NCBI GenBank assembly: GCA_963170055.1
Contig: CAUJGJ010000313.1
Span: 3,547,701 to 3,611,700, forward strand
Source of the DNA: Halisarca cf. caerulea
Taxonomy: Eukaryota; Porifera; Demospongiae; Chondrillida; Halisarcidae
Direction of reading: 5' to 3'
DNA length: 64,000 bases
Position numbers and translations under genes: made by a program. Numbering within the stretch: the stretch's first letter is position 1; the number at the start of each line of letters is the position of its first letter. Positions 1 to 25,558 of this stretch are shown here, piece after piece. The notes under the pieces are model-generated. The model was given only the letters and a program-made list of their open reading frames with translations, did not search any database and was not told the DNA's origin.

Positions 1-173
1 CAGTATACGGGGCCTCCTGACCATACAAATCACATCTGTACACACATGTATGCATTCACGGTGGAGTGATGTATCCAGGATTTGAGGTGTGTGTGTGCCG
101 CCAAGGCTTGGCAACAACCCCCCAGCCTCTGTTTTTCCTCCGTGGATCAGCTACATGGCCTATGCCTCGGGGG

Positions 174-191
174 GAGGGGGGGGGGGGGGGG
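174..191. repeat. poly-G tract
   Basis: Run of G just outside the readable P450 exons. Similar G runs occur at 6728-6740 and 7240-7262. Such homopolymers are prone to sequencing and assembly error. Positions 1-640 otherwise show nothing I can support except the possible last P450 exon at the edge. Confidence 0.7.
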
Positions 192-639
192 ATAAAACTC
201 AACCAACCTTTGGATGACCCTATTTAATCATCTACAGGTAATGTACACAATGCTATGCTTATTCTGTTACCAAGCTTCGTTTATAGCTTTCATCCTAGAA
301 TTTTATCCATTATGCTATCTAAGTGCTCAAATTGTTGTCAAATTGGCCTTCAATGCAGAAGCTTCATTTACAGCCTGTTACACCACAGTTCACTGTTAAC
401 AGATGATGGTGGGTGGATGAAGCTAGGTACACATAAGCAACTGAAAAGGGCTTGTTTACAAAGAGGTTCCCACTATTCAGAAGTAATTTCTCATAAATAA
501 CCATAATATACCTTCTACCAACCTCCATGTGCAAGACTGCATGATTCATTAGTTACAACTGTTGCTCATTTGTCTCTTTACTACCTAGTCTAACATCCTT
601 AGAGCCAGACTTACTGATTACTCATTTCTTCATTCTTTT

Positions 640-780
640 TTTTTTAAATTTTCCCCTTATGTTTGTATTCAGATCTATTTTTTACTTGTTGTTTGTACTG
701 TTTGCAGGGCGCCTAGTGTAGTAGCCATTGGCTGAAGGCTCCCCTGGGTGAATAAGCTTATCCTATCCTATCCTATAGCG
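640..780 (+). repeat. LINE/SINE-like 3' tail ending in (TCCTA)n
   Basis: A T-rich stretch leads to a segment containing 'tagtagccattggctgaagg' and then three TCCTA units. A similar segment at 55290-55442 has the same order: T-rich lead, 'tagtagcctctggctattga', then (TCCTA)n. Two copies sharing a body and a short simple-repeat tail suggest the 3' end of a retroposon family. No reverse transcriptase is present. The P450 gene itself is on the other strand. Confidence 0.45.
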
Positions 781-961
781 GGATGCACAAAACAGTCCAC
801 TATAGAGAGGCTTCCAGTATGTGGGAGTTTGTTATATTGAGATCTTCCACTGTACCAAGTACAAACAATTCCAGCATGTACCCAACAGTACAGTCATTCG
901 CATACATACATACATACATGCATACATACAAACATGCATACGTACATACATGCATACACAC

Positions 962-10805
<9,844 letters not shown>

Positions 10806-10892
10806 TTCTGGTTCCAATTTAACGTAATTAACCGCGAGAAACACGCGCTCGAAAAATAATGAAAAGTAGAAACTTACAAATCCTGCTTACAG

Positions 10893-10984
<92 letters not shown>
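10893..10984. repeat. (AT)n between two genes
   Basis: AT tract filling much of the 188-bp gap between the stop of NB-ARC gene 1 and the P450 start codon. The P450 promoter would have to lie here or within the 3' part of the neighbouring gene. Confidence 0.9.
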
Positions 10985-10987
<3 letters not shown>

Positions 10988-10993
10988 GTTAAA

Positions 10994-13481
10994 TTATAAA
11001 ACCAAATTGAAAACAGTAAAAAGGAAGCAAATAATAAGTACAACTGCTACAGCAACTTTACAGATGATAGTCATGGTTGGTGAAAGCCTTCTGAAAGGCC
11101 GAATAAGACAATCAACCATAGACAGCACATGGACGGACATTCTATTTCCATAACGGTCTCCAGTGGCAACATCAATTGAATACTCATCAGCAAGCCTGAT
11201 GTTTTCCTTCAGATAAAACAAGGCTTTGTCAGTCTCCCCAAGAACAGCATGCGCTATCCACATCGGCTGCTGAACCCTCCACTGTGCTTCTGGTCTTTGG
11301 TGCAGCTTGACTTTCTCAATCAGAGGTTCGAGAACAGAAATCGCTTCTCTTGGTTGAAACGTAGACATCAGCATCCGCCCCATTGTCGAACACCTGTTGA
11401 TGTACTCCATAGTGTTCTCATTCAAGAGCTCCTTGGTGATTTTCAACAGCATTTTTCCTATTTCTGTTGCCTTCTTGGTGTCTGCCGATGACCAGGATGT
11501 TAACAAAAATCGGCAGTAATAACTTGCAGCTGCAGTGTATTCAAGACTGTGAAAATCACCTCTCTCTTCGAATATAAAGCAGGACTTTTCAAAATATTCT
11601 CTTGCAGTGAACCTGTCGTATCTTTTCACCAAATCTCCAAGCTGGAACAGAAGTATAGCAAGCTGAATGCTTTTCTCTCCACATTCATTCCTAACTCTGT
11701 CAATGTTTCTCTTTATGGTTGCTATACCTCTTTCGTAATCTGGGCGTAAGTTCCAGGAAAGGGTGATCAGGGAGTAGGCAAAGTCTTTCGCCTCTGCATT
11801 GGCGTTTTCCATCATTTCCAGAGCCTCGTAACCGAGTTTGCGACCATCTTCAATATTACCTGAGGCAGCTGTACATTTAGCCAAGCACGACTTATACTTT
11901 GCTTCACACGCTTTAGGAACAGAATCAATGTTGCGCGCAAGGCCGAGGCAATCTTCCATACATTCCTTCAAGTCTTTTGAGCTTTTAAGAGAGACCTTGC
12001 ACGACTCAACAGCTATAAACAAAATTTCCGGAATCTCACACCATTGACACTCACTGCGTTCGTATTCAGACTTTCCTGCTTGACCAACAGCAAATATGTG
12101 TGGGGTGAGGTAGCTCAAGGTCCACAAGTCACTGGTTTTCTCCAAGGATTGCTGATAAGTCAGAACCACTTGCAAGAGGGTTTGCAAATCTGACTCGTAT
12201 TTCACTGGAGCAGATACAAAACTGCTCCATTTTGGTAATATGTCTTGCTTCAGGGTTACATGTGTCACCCCATGCATGTGGTAAAATTTACCACTACGAC
12301 CTCCTTTTTTATCGTGGTAATCACTTTTGGTGTGGGACAATAGAGGACACTCAGCCAGGCCTACAGAGTCGGAGATATTATTCCACTTTCCCTTAACTTT
12401 CCGAACATACTCCTTGATCAAGTCCTCAGGGACATTCTTACACTCACAGTACGCCAACACCACAAAAGCAAGCTGAAATATCACAGATTCACACATTTTT
12501 TGGAGGGTAATCTCTACAGCGGTTGACAAGGACCTGTGACGATATTGTCTTTTACCGAATGAATACTTCATTGCCTTGTCAAACTCCCTCATGTACTGTT
12601 TCCAACTATAAGAGCTATTTTCCTTCATCCTCAGTCTCTTGTATGCAGCAGCAGAGACCAAAGCCAATGGCAATCGCTCCAACATCTCCGCAACCTCTTC
12701 TGCATCCGCAGCATACTCAATGTCCACATCCGTGCGTTCCAGAGTGGACCAGCTACAGCCACTTTCAACTTTCACCAGCAACTGTACAGCACTGTGCAAG
12801 GAGATCTTGAAGTCCTCTTGGTGAATAACTGCCTGATAAGTGTTATCTCTAAACGTTCCTGGTTGCTGCATAGTAATAAGAACCTTCCCCCTACCCCATT
12901 TGTTCATTTTTCCATTGGAGCTGTATGGTACGTATGTGAATAACTCTCTCTCCGCATCTGTGGTTTCGGTCAAATTTTCCACATTATCAACAATCACCAG
13001 CCAGTCACGAAAATTGTGCAATTTTTCACCAACAATTGTCACCAATAGATCTAATTTACTTTGATAGGAGTCCCCCTGTACATTGTGAATGGAATCCATT
13101 TTCTCAATTCCCAGACACTGAGCAAATTCCAGGTACGAATGATACAGCTCTTCCAAGTTGCCAGCGTGGAGGGTAAACACCACAACTGATCGCCCCTTGT
13201 CCACCTGCTCTTCAAAATATCTCTTGCCAAACTGCCTGGCAATTTGACTTTTACCGGTCCCTGGATCACCTACCATAATAACAGTTCCAATAGAGTCTCC
13301 TAGCGGAAAAGACTGGAACTTTGTCCCAATGAGATCAATAGCATCTGCTCTGTCCAGTATGTAATGATCAGAATGAGGAGTGAGGGCACACAGCTGCATA
13401 GGCTGAGAAAGTAAAAATTTCTATTAGAATCACACCCATCCATTATTCAGAGCATTAGCATATAATATAGGTTCAAACACA

Positions 13482-13522
<41 letters not shown>

Positions 13523-13539
13523 CACACACACACACACAT

Positions 13540-13606
<67 letters not shown>

Positions 13607-13607
13607 C

Positions 13608-13678
<71 letters not shown>

Positions 13679-15594
13679 CACACACACACCAGTACTTATT
13701 AAAGAACCTAGCCAAGTGATCCTGGGTTGTGAAGCATACTATGAAACCACCCACAGGGTAGTCTGGCTTGCTAGACCATCCCAGGAAGTACCGCGAAACC
13801 TACTGGGATGGTCTAGTGATCCGGATTACCCACAAGGTGAATGATCAAATGAATTGAAACCACAAATGAAAGAATTGGCAGGACTAATATAGAAGAGGCT
13901 AAGGAAAACAAACTTTATTGTCTTCCCTACACTTACAATCGATTCAATACACACACGTACAATAGAATTGAATGTCAATCAATACCCCACAGAATAGAAG
14001 CTGGTTGAGCAATGTCCTGTTGCAAGACGTTAGAAGTGCTGAATGCACTCACTTCATTTAAATCCATGGAAGATCACTACGCTTGTTGAGCACCCACAGG
14101 CATTGAAACAAGATGGACAGATAGAAAGATACCAAAAGACAAGTATACCATATCAATGTAGCCAATCTACTTATTGTGCCTGTGTGCAACAGGCCAGTAG
14201 ACTGAGTATTCAGTACATGTCATGCAGCCTCTGAGCCATGAATTACATTGGAATGCTGTAGTTCAGACTGCTAACCTCTCACACCAGTAAGATCAGCATA
14301 GAAAAGGTGGCTATGCTAGCAGGCCGTTATATAGGGAGACTAGAACCAAATACAAACTTTATCTAGTACGAACATGCGCATGCAAAGCATAATTTCCATA
14401 ATATGCAATTTACTTAATGGTACGTACTGCAAGTCTATACTGAGCTACTCTAGCAAGCCAGGCATTCCTACAGGGTAGACAGCTAGTCCAGCCAGCTGTG
14501 ATCAACGTTCAAGCATATAGGAGCCTCTAGCAGAAACACAATTGCAGGTCTCAGATATCCCATATGCATGCTTGCAACACAGGCTCAATATTCTCTATAC
14601 TAGCAGGATGGTCTAGGCTGTCAGAATACCAATTCGTCATGGCCTGAGACATGCAGAGTAACTCAAAGTAGTACCTTGAGTAACATATACCCATGCAGTA
14701 GTCTGGCATTGCCAACTCAATCTCGCCCGGCCATTTTCATGGACTGACGTCATCTTGTCACTCGCCCACTGATGTCAGTCCCTGAAAATGGCCGAGCAAG
14801 ATTGGGTTGACTACACCAGACAACCCATGAGTACAGAGGAACATCCGATAGCAAACTCTCCTAAATAAAGATATACAGTATAACCCTTCCTCGATCTACG
14901 GTATAATAAACCTCCCTATAGGCAAAGGACAATCCTTGAGGCCCCAAAATACATCCTCCCCTATATAAGGTTCTAATACACTTGGGACCTCCCAATGAGG
15001 GCAACGTCCTTACAAAGGACAAATAGAGCTGCCACTATTCAGAGGTTCCACTGTATATCAGAACCAATCATGAGCACACGTCATATCTCACCGTACGCTA
15101 ACAATTTAGCTGTACTTTTAGCTATAGATGTATGCATCAGGCACCTTTTGTCGTGGGTCGTCATCCAAGACAGAGACTCCGGGATACTTTTTACATTCTT
15201 CTTCGGGTAACTTTCCACAAGTATACTCAATCAGTCGTTCCGACAATGGTTTGAATTCGTCCTTGAGCGCCTCAATGAGCTGTCCAACTGTCATGGGGAA
15301 TGTTTTACCATAGATACCACGTCGAGTATCTATAGTTTCATCCTCGCATAGGTACTCTAGAAGCATCGTGGTGGGACTGCCGTGGTGGGAGTTCGAGAAG
15401 CGGTTTGCTGCCTCTCCGTCCACTTCCCTACACGGTAGGTTTTTCTCGGCAATCAGACCCGGAAGCTTCTTCCAGGCTTCGGGATCCAGTTCATTGCAAA
15501 CATATTGGTGAATCCCGAAAGGCAGACGGTTACAAGGTAGCGAGGCAGAAGGTCGAGGCAGCCTCTGAGACGGGTCCAAACGTACGTTCAACAT
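10994..15594 (-). CDS. Death-like / NB-ARC / TPR protein with C-terminal membrane segment (NB-ARC gene 1)
   Basis: Two exons, 15594-15145 and 13402-10994, give 952 aa in frame. Exon 1 is a helical domain of Death-fold type: LPFGIHQYVC, a conserved W in EAWKKLPG, and TVGQLIEALKDE. Exon 2 carries the P-loop GDPGTGKS (residues 195-202), a Walker B-like DWLVIVDN, LPLAL (GLPL-like), and a winged-helix motif YHMHGV resembling the MHD/HRL site. About 450 residues of TPR-like helical repeats follow. The last 25 residues are a hydrophobic segment with a very short tail, compatible with a tail anchor. By family knowledge this is a STAND ATPase of the innate-immune or apoptotic kind, signalling through its Death domain; the ligand is unknown. 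The donor at 15144 (GTGCCT) is weak but matches the exon limit of NB-ARC gene 2. The intron contains a CA tract and several MITEs. Intact, with no stop or frameshift seen. Confidence 0.85.
13484..13689. repeat. (CA)n microsatellite in NB-ARC gene 1 intron
   Basis: CA tract with TGCA and AAAC variants starting 80 bp upstream of the exon 2 acceptor. The same position in the decayed copy at 46.2-46.5 kb also carries a CA tract, so the repeat predates the duplication. Confidence 0.95.
13757..13818. mobile_element. TAGTCTGG hairpin element
   Basis: 'ctagaccatccca' and 'tgggatggtctag' are perfect inverted repeats around a short centre, preceded by 'tagtctggcttg'. Intronic in NB-ARC gene 1. Confidence 0.6.
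14699..14825. mobile_element. TAGTCTGG hairpin element, about 125 bp
   Basis: The left half 'tcaatctcgcccggccattt' pairs with the right half 'aaatggccgagcaagattgg' read on the other strand. The outer ends are 'tagtctggc' and 'ccagacaa'. It also contains the paired 'tggactgacgtca' and 'tgatgtcagtcc'. It is a compact foldback element in the NB-ARC gene 1 intron. Confidence 0.7.
14876..15058. mobile_element. MITE-like element with TACAGT...ACTGTA ends
   Basis: Begins 'tacagtataacccttcct' and ends 'gaggttccactgtata'. It is non-coding and intronic, and belongs to the same end-sequence group as the elements at 56912 and 59694. Confidence 0.5.
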
Positions 15595-16393
15595 TGTACA
15601 AAAACGAGGTAGAAGCTAAGTTTAACCGTGTGGTAGTATCTATGGTATGATACCTAGATATTAACCAATAGATAACGCATGCAATTAATCCTATAACGCA
15701 AAAAGACAATACCGTATAGCGGGAAACATTCGCGAAATTTTTGATCCGCGAAATCTTAGCACTAGACATGTACATCTACAGCTACGTCGGGCTCAGGTAG
15801 TACGTACACGCTAGGCTCCTGCACCATTGTTCTTTGTAGCAGCAGTTTTTCGAAAAGCTGGTCGTACCATACGTCGCCTTTTCCCTTCTTCAAGTTAAAC
15901 GAAACGATGAGGCGGAGAGTGCAGATCCGAAAGTTTCATGGCCCATTAGAAAGCAATAATAACCTCAAATCTTAATTCGACTGAAGTGTATAATGGTGCA
16001 AACGGCTTCGTGCCATTTCGTTCACACGATACGCTTTCCTATAGCTACCATCTATGGCGCAAATTGTGGGCAAAAAATCAACAAAAAATACTGCCCATTC
16101 AAAATATCTATCGGCTACAAAAATCGATCGATAAAAGATGGCGATCTTACAAAGCGATCGATGAAACCCGTCGGTCTGGTAAATCGATCGATAAAACATA
16201 ACAATCTTACAAAGCGATCGATGAAACCATTCGACTAAATTATAACCGATTGATAAAACTCATGAATCAATAAAATTCGTACGTCTATTGATATAAGCGT
16301 GCATGTCTGTTGTCGATATGATTTATCGATCGATCGGCTAAGCTTAGATCGGACGGTTTGCGCGTGCGCAGATTATAGGATGCCTCCACGTGT
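15595..16393. promoter_or_regulatory. head-to-head intergenic region with ATCGATCGAT cluster
   Basis: Separates the start of NB-ARC gene 1 (minus) from HECT gene 1 (plus), so both promoters should be here. From about 16120 to 16345 there are six copies of ATCGAT or close variants, four of them inside two imperfect 60-bp tandem units ('aaatcgatcgataaaa' then 'aagcgatcgatgaaac'). A regulatory role is inference. Confidence 0.45.
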
Positions 16394-19300
16394 ATGTACG
16401 TTTGCACAAGATGGACGATGGCAGGCCCTAGCGCTAGCGGACTCAGCTCTCATTCTGGTGGTCTTGACGGAAGTGTTTGTTTTGAACAATGGTTGAGGGA
16501 CAATGGAGGCAATGAAGAATTAATAGGGATTCTGAAGACCAACGGATTTACATCAAAACTGTCCCTGAAAAACTTGGACTTGACTTCCCCTGATGCGTCC
16601 CTCTTTGTGGATGCACTCAACTATGGCCAGAAGTGCTTGCTCCGGGGTTTGGTTAAATTACTAAATGACCCTGTCTCCCCGTGCGTTGAGAATCCTTATA
16701 CAAGTGGAACATCAAGGGCTGCTTCATTGGCTAATGCAACCAAAAGTACCTCACTCAAGGAAAAAATTGGGAAAATGTTCCATTTGGGCACTAGTAAGAA
16801 GGCATCAGATTTTGAGCCTTCTCCTATGTATTCCAAGGTAGGAAAAACTGGTACTAAACGCAAAATGCCTGATATGTCATCTCAACGAGGGAAAGGACCA
16901 TTGAAGAAGAAAGTGAAGCAAATGAAGCTAAAGGTTATCGCGCTGCCTAAAATGTCCAAACATACACCAAGTGGTTCTTATCGGGACAAACTAACGTATC
17001 ATGTTTGGATAAATGTGGGCGCATCTGAAAAAGAAACAAGAGAAAGCATTGTGGAAGTGCTGGGATGGCAAAACCCCAGGAATGTCGAGTACTTATATGC
17101 ACAAGGAAAGAATCTACGCAAGGCAGTGCTTAGTGATGTGGAAAATGCTGTGTCGTGGGACATGGATACATTGCGTGCCCTCATGGGTTCTGGAGCTTTG
17201 TATGTGGTTAAAACTCCATGTATGGAATCCAGTGACAGTGGTAGCTGCAGTGATTGTGATGTTCCCCCTAGAACTTCTGAAAATATCACTGTAAGTTGTA
17301 AGTTGCACACTATTTAGTGATAGTCACTGTCCAACTTACCCTAAGGCTTGTTCCAAGTGTTTTTAGAGAATGAATCAATTATGATAATTAAAAGCCCTTT
17401 TACACAGTATAATATATAATTATAATATATAATTATTATATTCAATTTGCCAGACTGAGTATCAGGACACTTGCATGCATGCAGTATAATATGTCATGTG
17501 TGAAATTGAATCATTAAGTTCATGTTAAGTGTCTTTGATCTTTCTATGTGACTCCTTTTTCGAATTTTGAAATTGCTTATAACTTAAGTTAGATCCTTGC
17601 ATGTGTCTCTTTGCAAAGGGTCTGCATGGTTCACATGATTCTGATGTCGAGAAGTTGAAAGATGTATTCCCAGAGATTTCATCAGCTAAGATTGGTGACT
17701 TACTTAAGCACCATGATGTATGCACAGCAGCTGAAATTCTTATGAAGCCCCTGCTTGATGAAGATGACCCACCAGTTGTTGATTTGACTGTAAGTCTAGT
17801 GAATGTGTTGGAACACTGCATGTAATTAATGTGGACTTCATATACCTGGTCCAATGCAACATGTTTTTTTTTTTAATTTCATGCTTAGCCTTGACATATG
17901 ATGCGATTCATAGTCTACTATTTAGGATACTAATTTAGTGTAACCACGCATAAAGTCATGCAGGTTGAAATGCCCCATGAACCACTTTGTAAGGATAGCT
18001 TCCTTCGGGCCTGTAATAAATGACATTGCTTGTTCTTATGTTGATAGGGGGCTAGTCATGAAGGGTCCATGGCCACTCCCACTCCAGTTGTCAATGTAGC
18101 AACTCCCTCTCCGAAACATACATTTACTGAATCAGATGAGCAGTTGACCACTTTTTCTGACCTTCCTGGACCTAGCACCTCATTGAGCCTAAATAAGACA
18201 ACTGGTCGCACGGGTGCTGTATCATGCTTGGAAGATCAGAAGTACACCAATATTGGGAGCCTCCTTCATAAGCATTCTAGTAAGATTTTGGGCCAGTCAT
18301 CTGAGTACATCATCAGCATTGATCGTTCTACCCCTGAGCACTTTTGGTTGGCTGTAACATCCTTCTATAAAGGTGCCATTGTGAAACCAGACAAGCTAAG
18401 GCGACCACTGGTTGTTAACTATGTTAACACAGGTGAATCTGGATGTGATTCTGGTGCACTAAGGAAGGAGTTCTTCGAAGATGCCATTCAAGAAGCCAAT
18501 GATCGTTTGTTTGAAGGAGAAGATAATAGACGGGTACCCAAAAAAGATGTATCATTGGAGTTGGTGTTTGAAATGGCAGGAATGCTATTTGGCCATTCAA
18601 TCATACAAGAAGGTCCTGGTCTGCCATGCTTGAGTCCTGCAGTTTTCGATTATCTGACACATGGTGATGTGCGGCTGTGTTACCCTACTAAGGAAGACAT
18701 CCCTTTGAACATTTCTACACATGAGTTAATTACACTCATTGAAGAGGTATGCAGAACTTTGTATATATAATAATTATAGTGTGCATATGTGCGTGCTGTT
18801 GAAATCTGGCATCTATATATGCATGACCGTACTTGGGAAAAGGGGTATTTAGGTGGTTATCATCGAAAAAGTGCTTTTGGTATCATTCAAACACACTCTC
18901 AACGTTCTATAACGAGGTGATACTGGCAGCTTCATACGAGGTTAATTCTTGTCGGAGTTATTATTATGCAAAAAATACCGGTTTTATGTACTAAACTTGT
19001 AGTTATGCAAGACGACATGTTTTGTCTTCTGCTCTTTAGTATAACAGCGAATACAGAAAGTCAACATAACCACAAAGGGAATGTATATGGAAAAAATAGT
19101 GTGATAAGAGTTGGCTACATGAATAATGGGTGCCATAACTCAACGCAAAAGGAACAGATCACACTGAAACTTTCAGAAACACTAGAAAAAAGTATTTTAA
19201 GGTGTAAAAATGAATTCCGTAAAGTTGACACTAGCTTTGTTATTTTAGCACTTACCTCAAAATCAATTTAACCTACCCACCAATTTAAAGTACCCCTTTC

Positions 19301-21394
19301 CCAAGTACCTTCAGATATATATGTGTGCATTTGCTGTAGATATGTGCATCTGATCATAGCTGTTGGACATCTAGCTGAGTTCACTTGCATGGATAATGCA
19401 CGTGTTAACTTTTATCAATGTTGTACATATAACTATTACATTAAAAATTTCAGTTATTCCTATTATCATGTCTATAGTGTTCCAGCTATATTATATTTTG
19501 GTCAGGGCCAACAATTTTGCTCAATCCTATTCAGTCTCTGCTTTATAGTAGGCAAATACGCTTTGGCTTCACTTCTACGGCTTCATCATTGTATTTGGTG
19601 TTTGTCCTTCAGTCACCGCCATGTGTCTGTAAAGTTATGAAATAATAAAATGGCATCTTATTTTACTGCATGCACTATATAGGGGTGAGGGGTTTGTTTA
19701 TTGTGCATGCACATGTAGATATCTAATAACAGTATTACAGTAGAGCCTCGGTTATCTGAATCCTCGATTATCCCAATGCCAGGAAAAAAAACTAAAGCCT
19801 GCAATGATATGTATGCCCTGTGTCCTATAGTCAAGCAGCTAGCATATTTGACTAGTGCATGACCTGGCTATAGAGTATCAACCAGAGGCTTCAGCATATA
19901 ACACATCAATGCTTGGGGAGCTACGGACCCTAGCCTCTTAGAAAGGGGTGAACTCTCTCAAACAATCCAACATCACTGACTTTTTCAAATGAATATGTAC
20001 AGTTAGTTTGTATTCTGCATGTATTGTAGATCTGTGTGCACATGAGAATCTAATTATTGTCTGCAGCCTAGTATATTTTTCGCGTGGGCATGCCCATTTT
20101 GATTATCCGAATATTTCACTTATCCGAATGGGCCCAGGAACAGAGGTGTTCAGATACCCGAGGCTCTACTGTATATTCTTACATGTAATACAGTATTACC
20201 ATTATTGTGCACATTTTCCTGTAGTTCAATGAAGCGACAACTGAGGATGAAATAGATTCACTTTTGGATAAACCATCCTGCATGATGATACTTAACCAGT
20301 CAAGATGGAGTATAGTGGAACCTATCACGAAATCAAGCAAAGATGCTCTGCTGCAGGAGCTAGTACTAGAAGAAGTGATCATTCGACGTGAAGCAAATCT
20401 GAAGGCATTCCGCCGTGGCTTGAGTGTATTGAAGATTACGGATTTATTGGATGAATACCCCGATTTAATGAGGGTATTATTTGTTGCAGGGGACTCCCGG
20501 TCAATCACCTCACACCAATTTGTATCCTTGATTGGATGCAAACGTCCAGAAAATCCACAGCAGGGATATTCTTATGATATTTTCATGGAGTTTGTTGCTC
20601 ACATTGAAGGTAAATATATGTGCACATACATTCTGTAGTATTACTATACAGCTATAGCATGCTTTCATGCATCATGTATAACCATATATAGCCATATTCT
20701 TAACCCTAAAACTTAAACCTAACATGCATGCATACTTGGTTAGTACAGGACCGGCGCAACCGGTCAGGCTGGTCAGGTTTTAGCCTGACTGATATTTAGA
20801 ATTACTTCAAATTAAAATATATTTTTGGCCTTTTAAGAGAAGGATCAGGGTTTCAAGAATCTGTGAGTGCTTCTTCAATAATTTACATCATCAATATACA
20901 AGTACCATATTATTATCATTGTGCAATATGCAACATCATGCATGTGTAGTACCACGTATGTATAAGTCCATGTGATTACAGAGGTCATTATGTAGCCTCA
21001 ATTGCCACCATTTGAGCCATGCAGGATTGCATGCATGGTCTTAAAATTTTCAATTTGTGCTCATCAATGGTATCCTCTATATGAATACCCTCTATGAATA
21101 TCAAATTAATTGCTAGCTGTTGTGTTCATTTATATACTAGGTGGCCATGATTTAGGAGAAAATGTTTCATTGCCAAATCTTCTCCGTTTCATCACTGGAT
21201 CATCAGGTATCCCTCCAATGGGTTTGAAAAAACCTATCCAGCTTCGATATCATACAGATGAAGGGAGTTCTCTACCTTACTTTGCTGCCTGTGCTAACAC
21301 AGTTTATCTTCCCATCTGTTATAGTGATAGAGGGCCATTTTTTGATGCATTCAGGAAGGCTCTTACGTTTGGTGGTGGATTTGGGTCTGTCTAA
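16394..21394 (+). CDS. HECT-type ubiquitin ligase with CUE domain (HECT gene 1)
   Basis: Five exons, 16394-17290, 17619-17789, 18048-18746, 20225-20609 and 21141-21394, give an uninterrupted 801-aa frame. Exon 1 encodes an N-terminal helical region starting FEQWLRDNGG (possibly SAM-like) and a basic linker with a small domain around residues 200-275. Exon 2 is a clear CUE-type ubiquitin-binding domain: LKDVFPEIS, then DLLKHHDV, at roughly residues 306-345. Exons 3-5 form the HECT domain: NTGESGCDSGALRKEFF in the N-lobe, LLRFITGSSGIPP in the C-lobe, and the catalytic cysteine at C768 in AACANTVYLP; the usual TC is AC here. The expected role is thioester ubiquitin transfer. It converges on integrase A, which ends 378 bp downstream, and resembles the HECT genes of the inverted repeat, so it may belong to a mobile element or be a captured copy. 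An alternative start is the Met at 16418. Confidence 0.85.
19737..20174. mobile_element. inverted-repeat element in HECT gene 1 intron, TA-flanked
   Basis: The left end 'cagtagagcctcggttatct' matches the reverse complement of the right end 'agatacccgaggctctactg', with TA on both sides. The ends and TA target look like those of Tc1/mariner/pogo-type non-autonomous elements (established pattern; assignment inferred). It occupies the third intron, 50 bp before exon 4. Confidence 0.75.
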
Positions 21395-21772
21395 ACAGCA
21401 ACTTTGAATTATGCTCACCATGTACGGTTTACATATTATTTTTGGGTTGCCACTTTTTCTAATAGATGTATGTTGTGTTTTGCTTGCATGTAACAAGGTA
21501 CTGATGGACATTCTTTTCACAGCAGCTAAACAATACTGCTACATGATACTATAATATCTTATGATTATAGTGTAATATTATACGTTAACTTAATATAATA
21601 CTGACTGTTTATTAAATAGTCAATATATTAGGGTTCGAATATCACTATATAATATACCCTTTCATTATTCACAGATATGTTTTTGATTATACATGGATTA
21701 AATAATACAGTATTTTAATTTGAATCTGGACATTAATTGATTATAATTATCAGTGACAGTCTTTGAAGTTGA

Positions 21773-25256
<3,484 letters not shown>

Positions 25257-25558
25257 ATCCTAGCGTGTGCTGGCATCAATGGAATGACGATTTACTACGT
25301 TAAGATCGCCTTACAAGACTTGAAGTTGATCGATCGATTTAAAAGTTCAATTTTCTATGGAACGCCCTAGTGGACAAAAGTACTCCAGTTATCCGATGAT
25401 CCAGAATCGTTTTGACTGTTGCAAAAACGATCTGGTAATCGATTTTAAGGTTAGGATTTTGCCACACATGCTCACGTGAACACGTGCGTGGCTGCATGTG
25501 CGTGGCTGCATGTGAGCGTCTCTGGCGGCAAGGTTCTTGGCAGACCCTATCTTCGGAG
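25257..25558. promoter_or_regulatory. bidirectional promoter between integrase A and HECT B
   Basis: A 302-bp gap separates two divergent start codons. It contains the block 'acacatgctcacgtga' followed by 'cacgtgcgtg' (25465-25490), two overlapping E-box-like CACGTG sites. The same block is kept at 32586-32613 between integrase C and its decayed HECT partner, although the surroundings have diverged. Conservation between the two pairs is seen; promoter function is inferred. Confidence 0.55.

Noticed and set aside
18966..19271. A 101-residue plus-strand frame in intron 3 of HECT gene 1
   Set aside because: No splice sites fit, no recognisable domain, composition like neighbouring intron DNA.
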